Below are positions 8,586 to 17,098 of a stretch of 64,000 nucleotides of DNA, in pieces. Made by a program: the position numbers and the translations under genes. The stretch lies in contig NZ_JAPFHA010000005.1 of the NCBI RefSeq assembly GCF_026586805.1, forward strand, positions 1 to 64,000, given 5' to 3'. The DNA comes from Niveibacterium sp. 24ML. Lineage in GTDB: Bacteria > Pseudomonadota > Gammaproteobacteria > Burkholderiales > Rhodocyclaceae. The notes beneath the pieces are model-generated. The model saw only the letters and a program-made list of their open reading frames with translations, was not told the origin of the DNA and ran no database searches. Each line of letters begins with the position of its first letter. Position 1 is the stretch's first letter.

Positions 8586-10112
8586 ATGAACCCCCGCATC
8601 CGTACCGCTGCCGCTGCTTTCATGCTCACGCTGCTTGCCGGCTGCGGCGGTGGAGGCGGGGCAGACGGTGGCGCCAAGCCGGACGCGGGCTTCCCCGCCT
8701 CGGCAAGCCTTGCCGCCCAGTGCATTGCGCCCCGTACCGGAACTGACCCGGTGACCGGCGCGCGCTACCCGGATCAGGCAGGCACGGCCGCAAGCGAGAA
8801 GGCCTGGCTGCGTTCCTGGACCAACGAGCTCTACCTCTGGTACCGCGAAGTGCCCGATCCGGACCCGGCCGGGTTCGCGACGGTGCTCGACTACTTCGAT
8901 GTGCTCAAGACCACCGAACTCACGCCCAGCGGCAAACCCAAGGATCAGTTCCACTTCACCTACCGCACCAGCGAGTGGAACGCGTTGTCGCAGTCGGGCG
9001 TGACGGCCGGTTATGGCGCGGAGTGGGCGGTGCTATCGCGCAAACCGCCGCGCGTGATCCGCGTGGGCTTCATCGCCAGCGGCACGCCGGCTGAGCGCGC
9101 GGGCCTGCGCCGTGGCACCGAAGTGCTGGCGGTGGACGGCATCGACCTGGCAAGCAGCGACCAGACCGACGCGATCAACAACGCGTTCAGCCCGCTCGGC
9201 GTGGGCGAATCGCACAGCTTCACGGTGCGCGATCCGGGCGCTGAGGGCACGCGCACCGTCACGATGACCTCCGAAGCCATCACGCTGCAGCCGGTGATGA
9301 ACACCAAGGTGCTGCAAACGGCCAGCGGGCGTGTCGGCTACCTGCAGTTCAACGACCACATCGCGCCGGCTGAAGCGCAGCTGGTCACGGCCTTCGAGCA
9401 GTTGCGCACGCAGGGCGTGAGCGATCTGGTGATCGACCTGCGCTACAACGGCGGTGGCTACCTTGCGATGGCGAGCCAGCTTGCCTACATGATTGCCGGG
9501 CCCGCACGCACAAACGGCGCCACCTTTGAACGCATGGTGTTCAACGACAAGTATCCGAGCACCAATCCGGTCACCGGCCGCCCACTCTCGCCCACCCCGT
9601 TCTACAACACCACGCTGGGCTTTTCGGCCGCCGCGGGGCAGGCACTGCCAACGCTGGGGCTCAACCGGGTGTACCTGCTCACCGGCCCCGGCACCTGTTC
9701 GGCGAGCGAAGCGGTGATCAATGGCCTGCGCGGCGTGGGGGTGGAGGTGATCCTGATCGGCGGCGCCACCTGCGGCAAACCGTATGGCTTCTATGCGCGC
9801 GACAACTGCGGCACGACCTACTTCTCGATCCAGTTCCGTGGCGTGAATGCGTTGGAATTCGGCGACTACGCCGACGGCTTTGTGCCCGCAGGCACTGGCC
9901 CGGCTGGGGTAGCTGGCTGCGTGGTGGCCGACGACTTCGCGCACGAACTGGGCGACCCGGCCGAAGGGCGCCTGGCGGCCGCGCTGGCTTACCGGGTGGA
10001 TGGCAGTTGCCCGCCGCAAGCCGCAGCGAGATCGATCCCGCAAAGCGCCATCGATGGCCCCGCAATACGCGGCCGCGCCCCGTGGCGGGACATCCGCATC
10101 CAGACGCCTTAG
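8586..10112 (+). CDS. S41 family C-terminal-processing-like protease, lipoprotein (copy 1)
   Basis: Predicted lipid-anchored periplasmic serine protease of 508 residues. It starts with a lipoprotein signal (LTLLAGC, then a Gly-rich tether). The conserved start of the mature region, QCIAPRTGTDP, is followed by a helical region, a PDZ domain (GVTAGYGAEW to GTPAERAGLRRGTEVLAVDG) and the S41 catalytic core. The catalytic Ser-Lys dyad is visible as GTCSASEA and, about 25 residues on, TCGKPYG. LVIDLRYNGGGYL is the usual S41 substrate-strand motif. The ATG at 8586 follows icmF by 89 bp. A close paralogue lies at 13068-14657. The final codons run into a dispersed repeat whose end supplies the TAG stop. 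The physiological substrate is unknown. Confidence 0.88.
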   Translation: MNPRIRTAAAAFMLTLLAGCGGGGGADGGAKPDAGFPASASLAAQCIAPRTGTDPVTGARYPDQAGTAASEKAWLRSWTNELYLWYREVPDPDPAGFATVLDYFDVLKTTELTPSGKPKDQFHFTYRTSEWNALSQSGVTAGYGAEWAVLSRKPPRVIRVGFIASGTPAERAGLRRGTEVLAVDGIDLASSDQTDAINNAFSPLGVGESHSFTVRDPGAEGTRTVTMTSEAITLQPVMNTKVLQTASGRVGYLQFNDHIAPAEAQLVTAFEQLRTQGVSDLVIDLRYNGGGYLAMASQLAYMIAGPARTNGATFERMVFNDKYPSTNPVTGRPLSPTPFYNTTLGFSAAAGQALPTLGLNRVYLLTGPGTCSASEAVINGLRGVGVEVILIGGATCGKPYGFYARDNCGTTYFSIQFRGVNALEFGDYADGFVPAGTGPAGVAGCVVADDFAHELGDPAEGRLAAALAYRVDGSCPPQAAARSIPQSAIDGPAIRGRAPWRDIRIQTP

Positions 10113-10258
10113 GGAAGGTCTGAATAAGTGAGCGAGAGGGATGCAGCGCAAGGCGCGGCGCGCGCAGCGACCAAGCCATATCAAAGGGATAGGCGCGGGA
10201 GCGAGCACGCCGCAACGCAGCGATGCGCCGTCGCAGCCACTTATTCAGGCCTTCCTTA
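10110..10258. repeat. MITE/REP-like element, copy 1 (149 bp)
   Basis: Element with inverted termini: the left end TTAGGGAAGGTCTGAATAAG at 10110-10129 mirrors CTTATTCAGGCCTTCCTTAG on the right, with 2-3 mismatches. A second copy lies at 42046-42154 in the opposite orientation, sharing both ends and most of the interior but lacking about 40 bp. The left end carries stop codons in all three frames within 22 bp and supplies the stop of the S41 gene. The element fills the convergent gap before the TetR gene. Confidence 0.8.
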
Positions 10259-10331
10259 GGGAAGGCGGCTCAAATCGCCCACTGGTGAAGTCCACGGCTG
10301 AGCGCCAGATTCGCAAGCGAGGCAGCGCCGA

Positions 10332-10970
10332 TCACGAGGGCTCGTCCGATTGCGGCGGGCTTGGCGCGGGTAACACCTGCCCCGCCGGCAATACGCCGGG
10401 GCAGTCGTCGGGCGCGAGCAGCTGGGTTTGCAGTTGCTGCATCACGCCGCGATACAGGCTCAGATCACCTGCAACACGGCTGCACACCAGCGCCCCTTCG
10501 ATCAGGATCTTTGCCTCCCAGGCCCGCCGCACAGCCACCGGCTGCGATACGCCGCAACTCACCAGCAGGGCACTCAGATGCTCGGTTCGGCCCACGAAGC
10601 GCTCGCGCAACCCGGCGCCGAAGCGTTCGAGCCCATTGCCGATGCCGAAGGCGTTGGCGGGGGTGAGCTGGCTGGCGCGGTACTGCACCTCGTCGATCAC
10701 TTTCAGGTAGGCCATGAGCCGTTCGCGTGGCGGTAGCGCGCTTGCCAGCAAGGCGTCGACATGGGTTCTGGCCCAATCGTCGGCCTTCAGCAAAACCGCC
10801 TTCGCGATCTCGTCCTTACCACCGGGGAAGTGGTGGTAGATGCTGGCGCGGCCTAGCCCGGTCCGCGCCGTGATCAAGGCCAGCGTGGTGCCGTCGTAGC
10901 CGTATTCATAGAACAGGTCGACCAGTTGGCCAATCAGCTGTTCGCGCGTGTCGCTCTTGGGTCGGGCCAT
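10332..10970 (-). CDS. TetR family transcriptional repressor
   Basis: Regulator of 212 residues. The N-terminal helix-turn-helix is clear: REQLIGQLVDLFYEYGYDGTTLALITARTGLGRASIYHHFPGGKDEIAKAVL, the canonical TetR pattern, with GLGRASIYHHF as the recognition region. The C-terminal ligand domain resembles the AcrR/LmrA-YxaF-like subgroup (CGVSQPVAVRRAWEAKILIEGALVCSRV). It is divergent from the secreted esterase gene; the 85-bp gap holds a strong promoter and a palindrome (ACCGA-TCAG-TCGGT) typical of TetR operators. It therefore probably represses the esterase gene and perhaps the next gene, plus itself. The ligand is unknown. Confidence 0.9.
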   Translation of the reverse strand: MARPKSDTREQLIGQLVDLFYEYGYDGTTLALITARTGLGRASIYHHFPGGKDEIAKAVLLKADDWARTHVDALLASALPPRERLMAYLKVIDEVQYRASQLTPANAFGIGNGLERFGAGLRERFVGRTEHLSALLVSCGVSQPVAVRRAWEAKILIEGALVCSRVAGDLSLYRGVMQQLQTQLLAPDDCPGVLPAGQVLPAPSPPQSDEPS

Positions 10971-10994
10971 TGCTATTTCGCTGCTGCAGGGCGG

Positions 10995-11036
10995 TTGACA
11001 ATCCTACCGCGATAATTACTATACCGATCAGTCGGT
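10995..11036 (+). promoter_or_regulatory. Sigma-70 promoter with TetR-type operator for the esterase gene
   Basis: A perfect -35 box TTGACA lies at 10995-11000. About 16-17 bp on is a -10-like TACTAT/ACTATA (11017-11023), immediately followed by the palindrome ACCGATCAGTCGGT at 11023-11036. The operator would cover the transcription start, so the TetR-family protein made divergently would block initiation. Confidence 0.65.
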
Positions 11037-11055
11037 TAATTAACGGAGCGCCCTC

Positions 11056-12096
11056 ATGGCCTTGATTCCAAAGCTTTGCCGCGTCCTCACCCTGTTTGCG
11101 TTCGGCGCGCTGTCTGCGACCAGCGCAGCGGCCTCTCCCTGGCAGGCGGCGAGTCTGCCGCCCGCCGCAAACACCCGCTATGGCCAGCATTACCTGCTGG
11201 CCTTGCCCGAAGGCTACGAGGCCGACCCGCAACGCGCCTGGCCTGTGATCGTGTTCCTTCACGGGGCGGGTGAATGGGGCACGGATCTCGCGCGGGTGAA
11301 GACGCAGGGGCTGGGCGCCTTCGTCGAAGGCGGCGGCAAACTGCCCGCGATCGTGATCGCGCCCCAGACGCCGCGCGACCAGCTGTGGCATCCGCTGTTT
11401 GTTGACGCGGTGTTGCGCGAAGTCGCGGCGCGTTATCGCATTGATGCCGAGCGGATCTACCTGACCGGCCTGTCGCTTGGCGGAATGGGCACCTGGAGCA
11501 CCGCGCTCGCCTATCCCGGCCGCTTCGCCGCGCTGGCGCCGGTGGCTGGCGCCTTCCCGAATGACATGCTGGCCTACAACCTTGGGCGGCCAGAGCCCAC
11601 CGCCGCCGACTGGCTGCCGGCCATCCGCCAGCTGACCCACCTGCCGGTGTGGATAGCGCATGGCGAAGCGGACCCGGTGGTGCCGTTTGCGATGGACCGT
11701 CGCGTCGCCGCGGTGCTCAAGCAGCTGGGCATGGCGCCGCGGCTCGAATGGATGGCGAACGTCGGCCACGATGCGTGGACGCGCACCTATGCCGAAACGC
11801 CGGCCTTCTACGAGTGGCTGTTCGCGCAGCGTCGCAGTGCTGCGCCGCCGGCCGCGCCAGCCCCCGGCGCCGAGCTTGCGGGCCGTTACCGCGCCAGTAA
11901 CCGCAACACAGCGGAAGTTACGGTGCTTGAAGATCGGGTGGACATCGCGATGGGCGACGGCGAGCGGATCGAGTTCTTGCCGATCAACCGCCGCCAGTTC
12001 ATCGGCCCATTCCTGATCCGCTTTGAAGACGATGCCCAGGGCGCACCGCGCGCCCTGGCGATCCCCGGCATCGGCCGCTTTGAGCGGCAACACTAA
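11056..12096 (+). CDS. Secreted alpha/beta-hydrolase (PHB-depolymerase/carboxylesterase-like)
   Basis: Exported esterase of 346 residues. An N-terminal signal peptide (residues about 1-26, ending SATSAAA) precedes an alpha/beta-hydrolase fold: VIVFLHGAGEWG (oxyanion loop), nucleophile elbow GLSLGGMG, acid candidate in HGEADPVVPF and histidine in VGHDAWTRTY. The pattern resembles predicted esterases of the phospholipase/carboxylesterase and PHB-depolymerase groups. Residues about 270-346, after an Ala/Pro linker, form a small extra domain (LAGRYRASNRNTAEVTVLEDRVDI) that looks like an independent beta-sandwich. Ribosome-binding site GGAG precedes the ATG. It is probably co-transcribed with the next gene (12-nt gap) under the divergent TetR repressor. 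The substrate is unknown. Confidence 0.82.
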   Translation: MALIPKLCRVLTLFAFGALSATSAAASPWQAASLPPAANTRYGQHYLLALPEGYEADPQRAWPVIVFLHGAGEWGTDLARVKTQGLGAFVEGGGKLPAIVIAPQTPRDQLWHPLFVDAVLREVAARYRIDAERIYLTGLSLGGMGTWSTALAYPGRFAALAPVAGAFPNDMLAYNLGRPEPTAADWLPAIRQLTHLPVWIAHGEADPVVPFAMDRRVAAVLKQLGMAPRLEWMANVGHDAWTRTYAETPAFYEWLFAQRRSAAPPAAPAPGAELAGRYRASNRNTAEVTVLEDRVDIAMGDGERIEFLPINRRQFIGPFLIRFEDDAQGAPRALAIPGIGRFERQH

Positions 12097-12108
12097 GGAG
12101 TACCTCAC

Positions 12109-12948
12109 ATGAATCGGAAGACCTGTGCCGGGCTTGCCCTGTTGGCCATCGTCGCTTGCATGATGCAGCCTGTCTCCGCACGTGCCGCGCAAGACGATGC
12201 CACCCTGCTGGAAACCCTGGACGCGTATGTCGAGGGCTGGTATGCCGGCGACGCAGCACGCATCGAAACGGCCACCCACCCGGACCTGATCCGCCGCAAG
12301 CCGGCGCTATCCGGCACCGACGGCGCGATCCAGCTCGAAGAGATCGACCAGCTCGGTCTGCTCGTTGCGGCGCGAAGCGGTCTGGGGCGCCGGGCGCCGG
12401 CCGAAGACCGCAAGCGGATGACGACCGAGGTGCTGGATCAGCGAAGCGTCAGCGCGCTGGCGCTGGTCGAAACCGGTGGCACCTTCAGCTACCTGCAACT
12501 GGTGCGCAACGCAGGCCGCTGGCAGGTCTTGAATGTGCTGTGGGAACCGAAACTCAGCGCTGATGAGGGGCGCGACATGCACGACGCCGCGCTGGTTGAA
12601 GCCACCGTGCAGGACTATCTGCAGGGCTGGTACACCGGCGATGCCGAACGCATGCGCCGCGCACTGCATCCGGAACTCATCAAACGCAAACCGGCCTTGC
12701 TCAACCGGGCCGGCGATATCCGCATCGATACACTCGATGCCAACAACATGATTGCCGCAACACGGGCGGGCCGCGGCACGCGCACGCCCGCCGCAAAGCA
12801 GCTGAAGACACTGAAGGTGCTTGATATTCGTGGGCGCTCGGCGCTTGCACTGCTTGAGACCGGCGAGTTCTTTGACTACATCGCGCTGGCTCGCAACAAA
12901 GGCCAATGGCTGATCGTCAATGTGCTGTGGGAGCCGAACATCGAGTAG
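12109..12948 (+). CDS. Periplasmic protein with two tandem NTF2-like domains
   Basis: Exported protein of 279 residues with signal peptide (MNRKTCAGLALLAIVACMMQ ... SARA). The mature part is an internal duplication of an about 120-residue NTF2/lumazine-binding-like domain. Repeat 1 starts LLETLDAYVEGWYAGDAARIE and ends RWQVLNVLWEP; repeat 2 starts ATVQDYLQGWYTGDAERMR and ends QWLIVNVLWEP. Both share HPxLIxRKPAL and the TxxVLD/LKVLDIR-SALALxETG segments. NTF2-like folds are pocket-forming and occur as enzymes or ligand binders; no catalytic residue can be assigned. A strong ribosome-binding site (AAGGAG) and the 12-nt gap place it in an operon with the upstream esterase, suggesting a shared small-molecule substrate. 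Confidence 0.8.
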   Translation: MNRKTCAGLALLAIVACMMQPVSARAAQDDATLLETLDAYVEGWYAGDAARIETATHPDLIRRKPALSGTDGAIQLEEIDQLGLLVAARSGLGRRAPAEDRKRMTTEVLDQRSVSALALVETGGTFSYLQLVRNAGRWQVLNVLWEPKLSADEGRDMHDAALVEATVQDYLQGWYTGDAERMRRALHPELIKRKPALLNRAGDIRIDTLDANNMIAATRAGRGTRTPAAKQLKTLKVLDIRGRSALALLETGEFFDYIALARNKGQWLIVNVLWEPNIE

Positions 12949-13067
12949 GGGCTATTCATCCACACGGCAAAGTCTGTGATTCGTCAAAACAGTGACGCCT
13001 TACCAGACCATTTGCGAAGTGATGACGCAGAATCTGCGGCTGCATCTTCCTCCCCCGTGTGCGCGCC

Positions 13068-14657
13068 ATGATCAACTGCCGTCTTCTCGCTTCCAGCCTG
13101 GCTGTTTCCCTTCTTCTTGCCGCGTGTGGCGGGGGGGGTGGGCCGAGCATGCTCAACCCGGCGCCTGGCAGCAGCAGCGGTGGAGGTGTCGGATCGAGCG
13201 GCAGCCCGGCACCGACGCCCGCGCCAGCGGGCTTCCCGCCCTCCAGCAGCCTTGCAGCGCAGTGCATTGCGCCGCGCACCGGCACGGATCCCGAAACCGG
13301 GCGCCCCTACGTCGACCGGGCCGGCAGCGCAGTCACCGAGAAGGCGTGGTTGCGTTCGTGGATCAATGAAACCTACCTCTGGTACCGCGAAGTGCCTGAT
13401 CCGAACCCGAGCGCGTTTGCGACAGTGCTGGCCTATTTCGATGTGCTCAAGACGCCCGCGCTGACGCCCAGCGGCAAACCCAAGGACCAGTTCCACTTCA
13501 CCTATTCCACCGAAGAGTGGATTCGGCAGTCCGAATCGGGCATCACTGCGGGCTACGGCGCCGAACTGAGCTTTGGCTCGTCCACGCCGCCGCGCAGCAT
13601 CCGCGTGGCCTATGTGCAGCCGGGCTCGCCGGCCGAACTGGCGGGCCTGCGGCGCGGCACCGAGTTCATCACCGCCGATGGTGAGAACATTGCCGACAGC
13701 GCCAATGTCGATCTGCTCAACGCCGCACTGTTTCCGGAAGAGGAAGGCGAGTCGCACACCTTCACCGTGCGCGATGCCGGCGTCGAGCGCAGTGTGACGA
13801 TGAGCTCGGCGGCGGTGAAGCTCAGTGCCGTGATGAATACGCGCACGCTCAGCACGGCAAGTGGCAAGGTCGGCTACATCCAGTTCAACGACCACATCGC
13901 GCCGGCCGAGGCGGATCTGGTGAAGGCGGTGGAGCAGTTGCGCGGCGAAGCGGTCACCGATCTGGTGCTCGACCTGCGCTACAACGGCGGCGGCTACCTC
14001 GCGATTGCGAGCCAGATGGCGTACATGATTGCCGGCCCGGACCGCACCGCCGGCAAGTTCTTTGAACGCACCATGTTCAACGACAAGCACACCAGCACCA
14101 ACCCGGTCACCGGCCGGCCGCTTGCCGCGACGCCCTTCTACGCATCAAGCCTGGGCTTTTCTCTTGCCGAAGGGCAGGCGCTGCCGACGCTGGGGCTCGG
14201 GCGGGTCTATGTGCTGACCGGCGGTGGCACCTGTTCGGCGAGCGAGGCCATCATCAATGGCCTGCGTGGCGCGGGCATCCAGGTCTTCCAGATCGGCAAC
14301 ACCACCTGCGGCAAGCCTTACGGCTTCTACCCGCAAGACAACTGCGGCACGACCTACTTCGCGATCCAGTTCAAGGGGGTGAATGCCGCCGGCTTTGGCG
14401 ACTACGCGGACGGCTTCGTGCCCGCCGGCAGCGGCGAGGCGGGCGTGCCCGGCTGCGTGGTGGCCGACGACTTCGCCCACGAATTGGGCGACCCGGCCGA
14501 AGCGCGCCTGGCCGCTGCACTGAGCTATCGCGACACGGGCATCTGCCCGCCGCAACCGGCCGCGCGGGCGCTGGCGCCAACGCGCGCGGGCCTGCCGATT
14601 GGCGCGGGCGTGTGGACGCGCTCGCCCTTCCGCGACAACCGCATCCTGCAGCGCTGA
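13068..14657 (+). CDS. S41 family C-terminal-processing-like protease, lipoprotein (copy 2)
   Basis: Second, closely similar S41 protease, 529 residues from the ATG at 13068 (a GTG three codons upstream is an alternative). The lipoprotein signal is SLLLAACGGGG, followed by a low-complexity Ser/Gly/Pro tether longer than in copy 1. The rest aligns without large gaps to the 8586-10112 product: QCIAPRTGTDP, LRSWINETYLWYREVPDP, PSGKPKDQFHFTY, the PDZ region ending AELAGLRRGTEFITADG, LVLDLRYNGGGYLAIASQ, catalytic GTCSASEA and TCGKPYG. It is followed after 3 nt by a small lipoprotein gene. Two nearby paralogues suggest a local duplication with the esterase segment lying between, and possibly different substrates or expression. 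Confidence 0.88.
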   Translation: MINCRLLASSLAVSLLLAACGGGGGPSMLNPAPGSSSGGGVGSSGSPAPTPAPAGFPPSSSLAAQCIAPRTGTDPETGRPYVDRAGSAVTEKAWLRSWINETYLWYREVPDPNPSAFATVLAYFDVLKTPALTPSGKPKDQFHFTYSTEEWIRQSESGITAGYGAELSFGSSTPPRSIRVAYVQPGSPAELAGLRRGTEFITADGENIADSANVDLLNAALFPEEEGESHTFTVRDAGVERSVTMSSAAVKLSAVMNTRTLSTASGKVGYIQFNDHIAPAEADLVKAVEQLRGEAVTDLVLDLRYNGGGYLAIASQMAYMIAGPDRTAGKFFERTMFNDKHTSTNPVTGRPLAATPFYASSLGFSLAEGQALPTLGLGRVYVLTGGGTCSASEAIINGLRGAGIQVFQIGNTTCGKPYGFYPQDNCGTTYFAIQFKGVNAAGFGDYADGFVPAGSGEAGVPGCVVADDFAHELGDPAEARLAAALSYRDTGICPPQPAARALAPTRAGLPIGAGVWTRSPFRDNRILQR

Positions 14658-14660
14658 ACG

Positions 14661-15041
14661 ATGCGCGGCGCGGTCGGCCTGCTGATCCTGCTGCTCGCCA
14701 GTGCTTGCCGCACAGCACCGCTGGCGGCGGCGCAAGACGCGCTGCTGACCGAATCGTCCGCCGCGACGCGCGCGCACCTGGCCCGCAGCGCCAGCGCCTT
14801 GCTCGGTGGTGTGCCGGTGCTGCTGGCGGACGATGCGTTCATGGTGAACAGCCAGGTCAGCATCGACCGCGCCATGCGGCGCGACGCTGCCGGCCTGCGG
14901 GTTGATGGCCGCAGCGAGGGTTTCCCCAAGCTCTTGCGATTGCAGATTCGCGATGGCAGCTGCCTCTTGCGCCTTGAAGGCAGCGATCGCGAACTGGCAC
15001 TGGACGGCGTGAACTGCCGGCCCGCCGCACTGCCGCGCTAG
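14661..15041 (+). CDS. Small putative lipoprotein, unknown function
   Basis: Product of 126 residues with an N-terminal hydrophobic segment ending LLASAC, a plausible lipobox with Cys at residue 16. The mature part contains FMVNSQVSIDRAMRRDAAGLRVDGRSEGFPKLLRL and ends with two cysteines (GSCLLRL, GVNCRP) that could form a disulphide. No family is recognised. The ATG is 4 nt after the stop of the S41 protease copy 2, so translation is probably coupled; a role with that protease (for example as inhibitor or adaptor) is an inference from position only. Confidence 0.6.
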   Translation: MRGAVGLLILLLASACRTAPLAAAQDALLTESSAATRAHLARSASALLGGVPVLLADDAFMVNSQVSIDRAMRRDAAGLRVDGRSEGFPKLLRLQIRDGSCLLRLEGSDRELALDGVNCRPAALPR

Positions 15042-15166
15042 GGGCGCGTGCGCTGCCCCCAAACCCACGCAACGGCAGCAATCGCCTCGTGTTAGTGTCC
15101 GCCTCCGAAAGCGGCCCGACGCGCTGAGCGAATCAATTGCGGGCTGCAACACCGCTGGAGTCCCCG

Positions 15167-16123
15167 ATGTCTTCGTCAGTCCGCCGTACAGCCCGGCATT
15201 TGCTGCTCACGCTGATCCTGCTTGCGCCCGCCGCCCAAGCACAGGAGAAGATCCTCCGCGCAAAAGGGGTTGATCTGCAGCGCGCGGCCAATGGGGTGCT
15301 ATCGCTGATGAGCTATTCGGTGATCCCCGACATCACTTCCAGTTCGCTTTCCATCAGCAGCGACCCGACCGGCAACCCCGATCTGTTGATGTCGCAGTTC
15401 GGTGGCGGCTTCACCTGGAGCAAAGAGACGCCGCTCTACCTTGAAGGCGCCGCCGCATACAGCCGTTACGACCCGAGCTTTGTTGCCACCGACGGCCTGG
15501 TCGAGCGGACGGTTCCAGTCAAATGGACCTCGGTCTCGGCAACCGGGGGCATCGGATGGGACTTCCCGATTGCGCCCTACCTGGCCTTGCGACCGATCCT
15601 CAATTTTTCGCTCGGTACGGTTGCCAGCGATCTGACGATTGCGCGCGCATGGCTGGAATTCAAGCTCGATCGCGACATCGAGTTCCTCGATGGCGGCGGT
15701 CTCAACGCCTACGGCCTGGGCGGCAGCCTGATGCTCGACTACGAGGCCGTATTCGACACGCACGAAGTGGATGTGGAATGCCGGCTGACGCACCTGCGCC
15801 TGCGCAGCTTCGGCGGCAGCAGCGAGGCCGTGGTGGGCTCGGCCGATTCGAGCACCGCGAACATCTGGGCCCGCTATCGCGCGCCAACCCCTTGGACGAT
15901 TCTCGATCGCCCCTTCCGCTACGTGCTCGAAGCCGCCCATTCCGAATACTTCGGCGATCAGCGCGGCGCACTGGGTTTCGTGCGCCTGAGCCAGGTCGGG
16001 GCGGGTATTGAATTCGATTCCAGCGCATACGACATCATCATCACCCGCACCCGCCTGGTCGCGCGCTACGCCTTCGGCGAAGACATCTCGGGCGTCTCAC
16101 TCGGCTTTGCGGTCAGCTTCTAG
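15167..16123 (+). CDS. Outer-membrane beta-barrel protein
   Basis: Exported protein of 318 residues. The signal peptide (HLLLTLILLAPAAQAQ) is followed by alternating amphipathic strands typical of an outer-membrane barrel: FGGGFTWSKETPLYLEGAAAYSRY, SVSATGGIGWDFPIAPYLALRPILNFSLG, AYGLGGSLMLDYEAVF, THEVDVECRLTHLRL and the last strand GVSLGFAVSF ending in phenylalanine, the usual BAM-recognition terminus. About 12 strands can be drawn; no passenger or OmpA domain is present. Start chosen at ATG 15167, preceded by a GGAG at 15157-15160; the frame is open upstream. It resembles solitary autotransporter-like barrels; function is unknown. Confidence 0.75.
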   Translation: MSSSVRRTARHLLLTLILLAPAAQAQEKILRAKGVDLQRAANGVLSLMSYSVIPDITSSSLSISSDPTGNPDLLMSQFGGGFTWSKETPLYLEGAAAYSRYDPSFVATDGLVERTVPVKWTSVSATGGIGWDFPIAPYLALRPILNFSLGTVASDLTIARAWLEFKLDRDIEFLDGGGLNAYGLGGSLMLDYEAVFDTHEVDVECRLTHLRLRSFGGSSEAVVGSADSSTANIWARYRAPTPWTILDRPFRYVLEAAHSEYFGDQRGALGFVRLSQVGAGIEFDSSAYDIIITRTRLVARYAFGEDISGVSLGFAVSF

Positions 16124-16213
16124 GGCGTAGCGCAGGGCTGTCTGACCCTCGCGGGGCGGGGCATCGGGCGCGTAAAATCCGCGGTTCTCTGCATTTTGCG
16201 CGCGTCGTATTCC

Positions 16214-17080
16214 GTGAACATCAACGTCCTGCTTCTGCTGCTCGTCACCCTGGTCTGGGGCACCACCTTCCCGTTGATGAAGGCGGCATCCGCCACCCTC
16301 AGCGGGGTCGAAATCTCTGCGCTGCGCTTCCTCGTTGCCGGGCTCGTCATGCTGCCCTTCGCCATGAAGGCTTCGCGCGCCGCGTGGCGCGACGGGGCAG
16401 TGCTCGGCGTGGTCGCGCTGGTCTCTTACGTGACGCAGGCGGTCGGGGTGGAATACATCTCGTCCAACCGCAGCGCCTTCATCACCAGCCTCAACGTGCT
16501 GATGGTGCCCTTCCTCGGGCTTGCGCTCGGTGGCCGGCTCAATGCCCAAATCCTCGGCGCCGCCGCGTTGGCATGCCTCGGGATCGGCCTGCTGTCGTGG
16601 GAAGGCGGCGGCAACTGGATCGGCGATGGCATCACCCTGCTCTGCGCGCTGTCCTACGCGATCTACGTGATCCTGCTCTCGCGCCGCGCCCCGGCGCACC
16701 ACCCGCGGACCCTGGCCGCGACGCAGATCGTCCTGATGGCCGCCTTCGCGCTGGTCTGGATGCTCGCCAGCGGCCTGAGCGGCGATCGCCTCGCCACCCT
16801 GCCCGCGCGCCTCGAAACGACCTGGCTGCCCATCCTCTACCTCGGCCTGGTTGCCAGCGCCGGCATGCTCTTCCTGCAAGCGGTGGCACAACGCCACGTC
16901 TCGGCCGAAAAGGCTGCGGTGATCTACGCCATGGAACCGGTCTTCGCCGCCCTCTTCGGCTGGCTCTGGCTCGCCGAAATGCTCGGCGGCCGCGGCATGC
17001 TCGGCGGCGCGCTGGTGGTGATTGCGGTGGTGTTGAGCGAGTGGAAGTTCAACCAGGCCGAACGCGCGCCAGCCACCTGA
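16214..17080 (+). CDS. EamA/DMT family transporter (10 TM)
   Basis: Inner-membrane permease of the drug/metabolite transporter superfamily, about 288 residues, with two EamA repeats of five helices. Motifs include LVWGTTFPLMKAA at the start of helix 1, GVEISALRFLVAGLVMLP, AVGVEYISSNRSAFITSLNVLMVP, and in repeat 2 AQRHVSAEKAAVIYAMEPVFAALFGWLWLAEML, the typical EP-containing last hairpin. The start is uncertain: GTG at 16214 (VNINVLLLLLV) is preferred over TTG at 16196; neither has a clear ribosome-binding site. It converges with the five-gene operon across 18 bp. Family members export amino acids or metabolites; the substrate is unknown. Confidence 0.88.
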   Translation: MNINVLLLLLVTLVWGTTFPLMKAASATLSGVEISALRFLVAGLVMLPFAMKASRAAWRDGAVLGVVALVSYVTQAVGVEYISSNRSAFITSLNVLMVPFLGLALGGRLNAQILGAAALACLGIGLLSWEGGGNWIGDGITLLCALSYAIYVILLSRRAPAHHPRTLAATQIVLMAAFALVWMLASGLSGDRLATLPARLETTWLPILYLGLVASAGMLFLQAVAQRHVSAEKAAVIYAMEPVFAALFGWLWLAEMLGGRGMLGGALVVIAVVLSEWKFNQAERAPAT

Positions 17081-17098
17081 GCGGCCCCTCGTTCAAGG

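Noticed and set aside
13059-13070. GTG start for S41 copy 2
   Set aside because: Adds only MRA before an ATG with an equally good context; kept as an alternative, not the main call.
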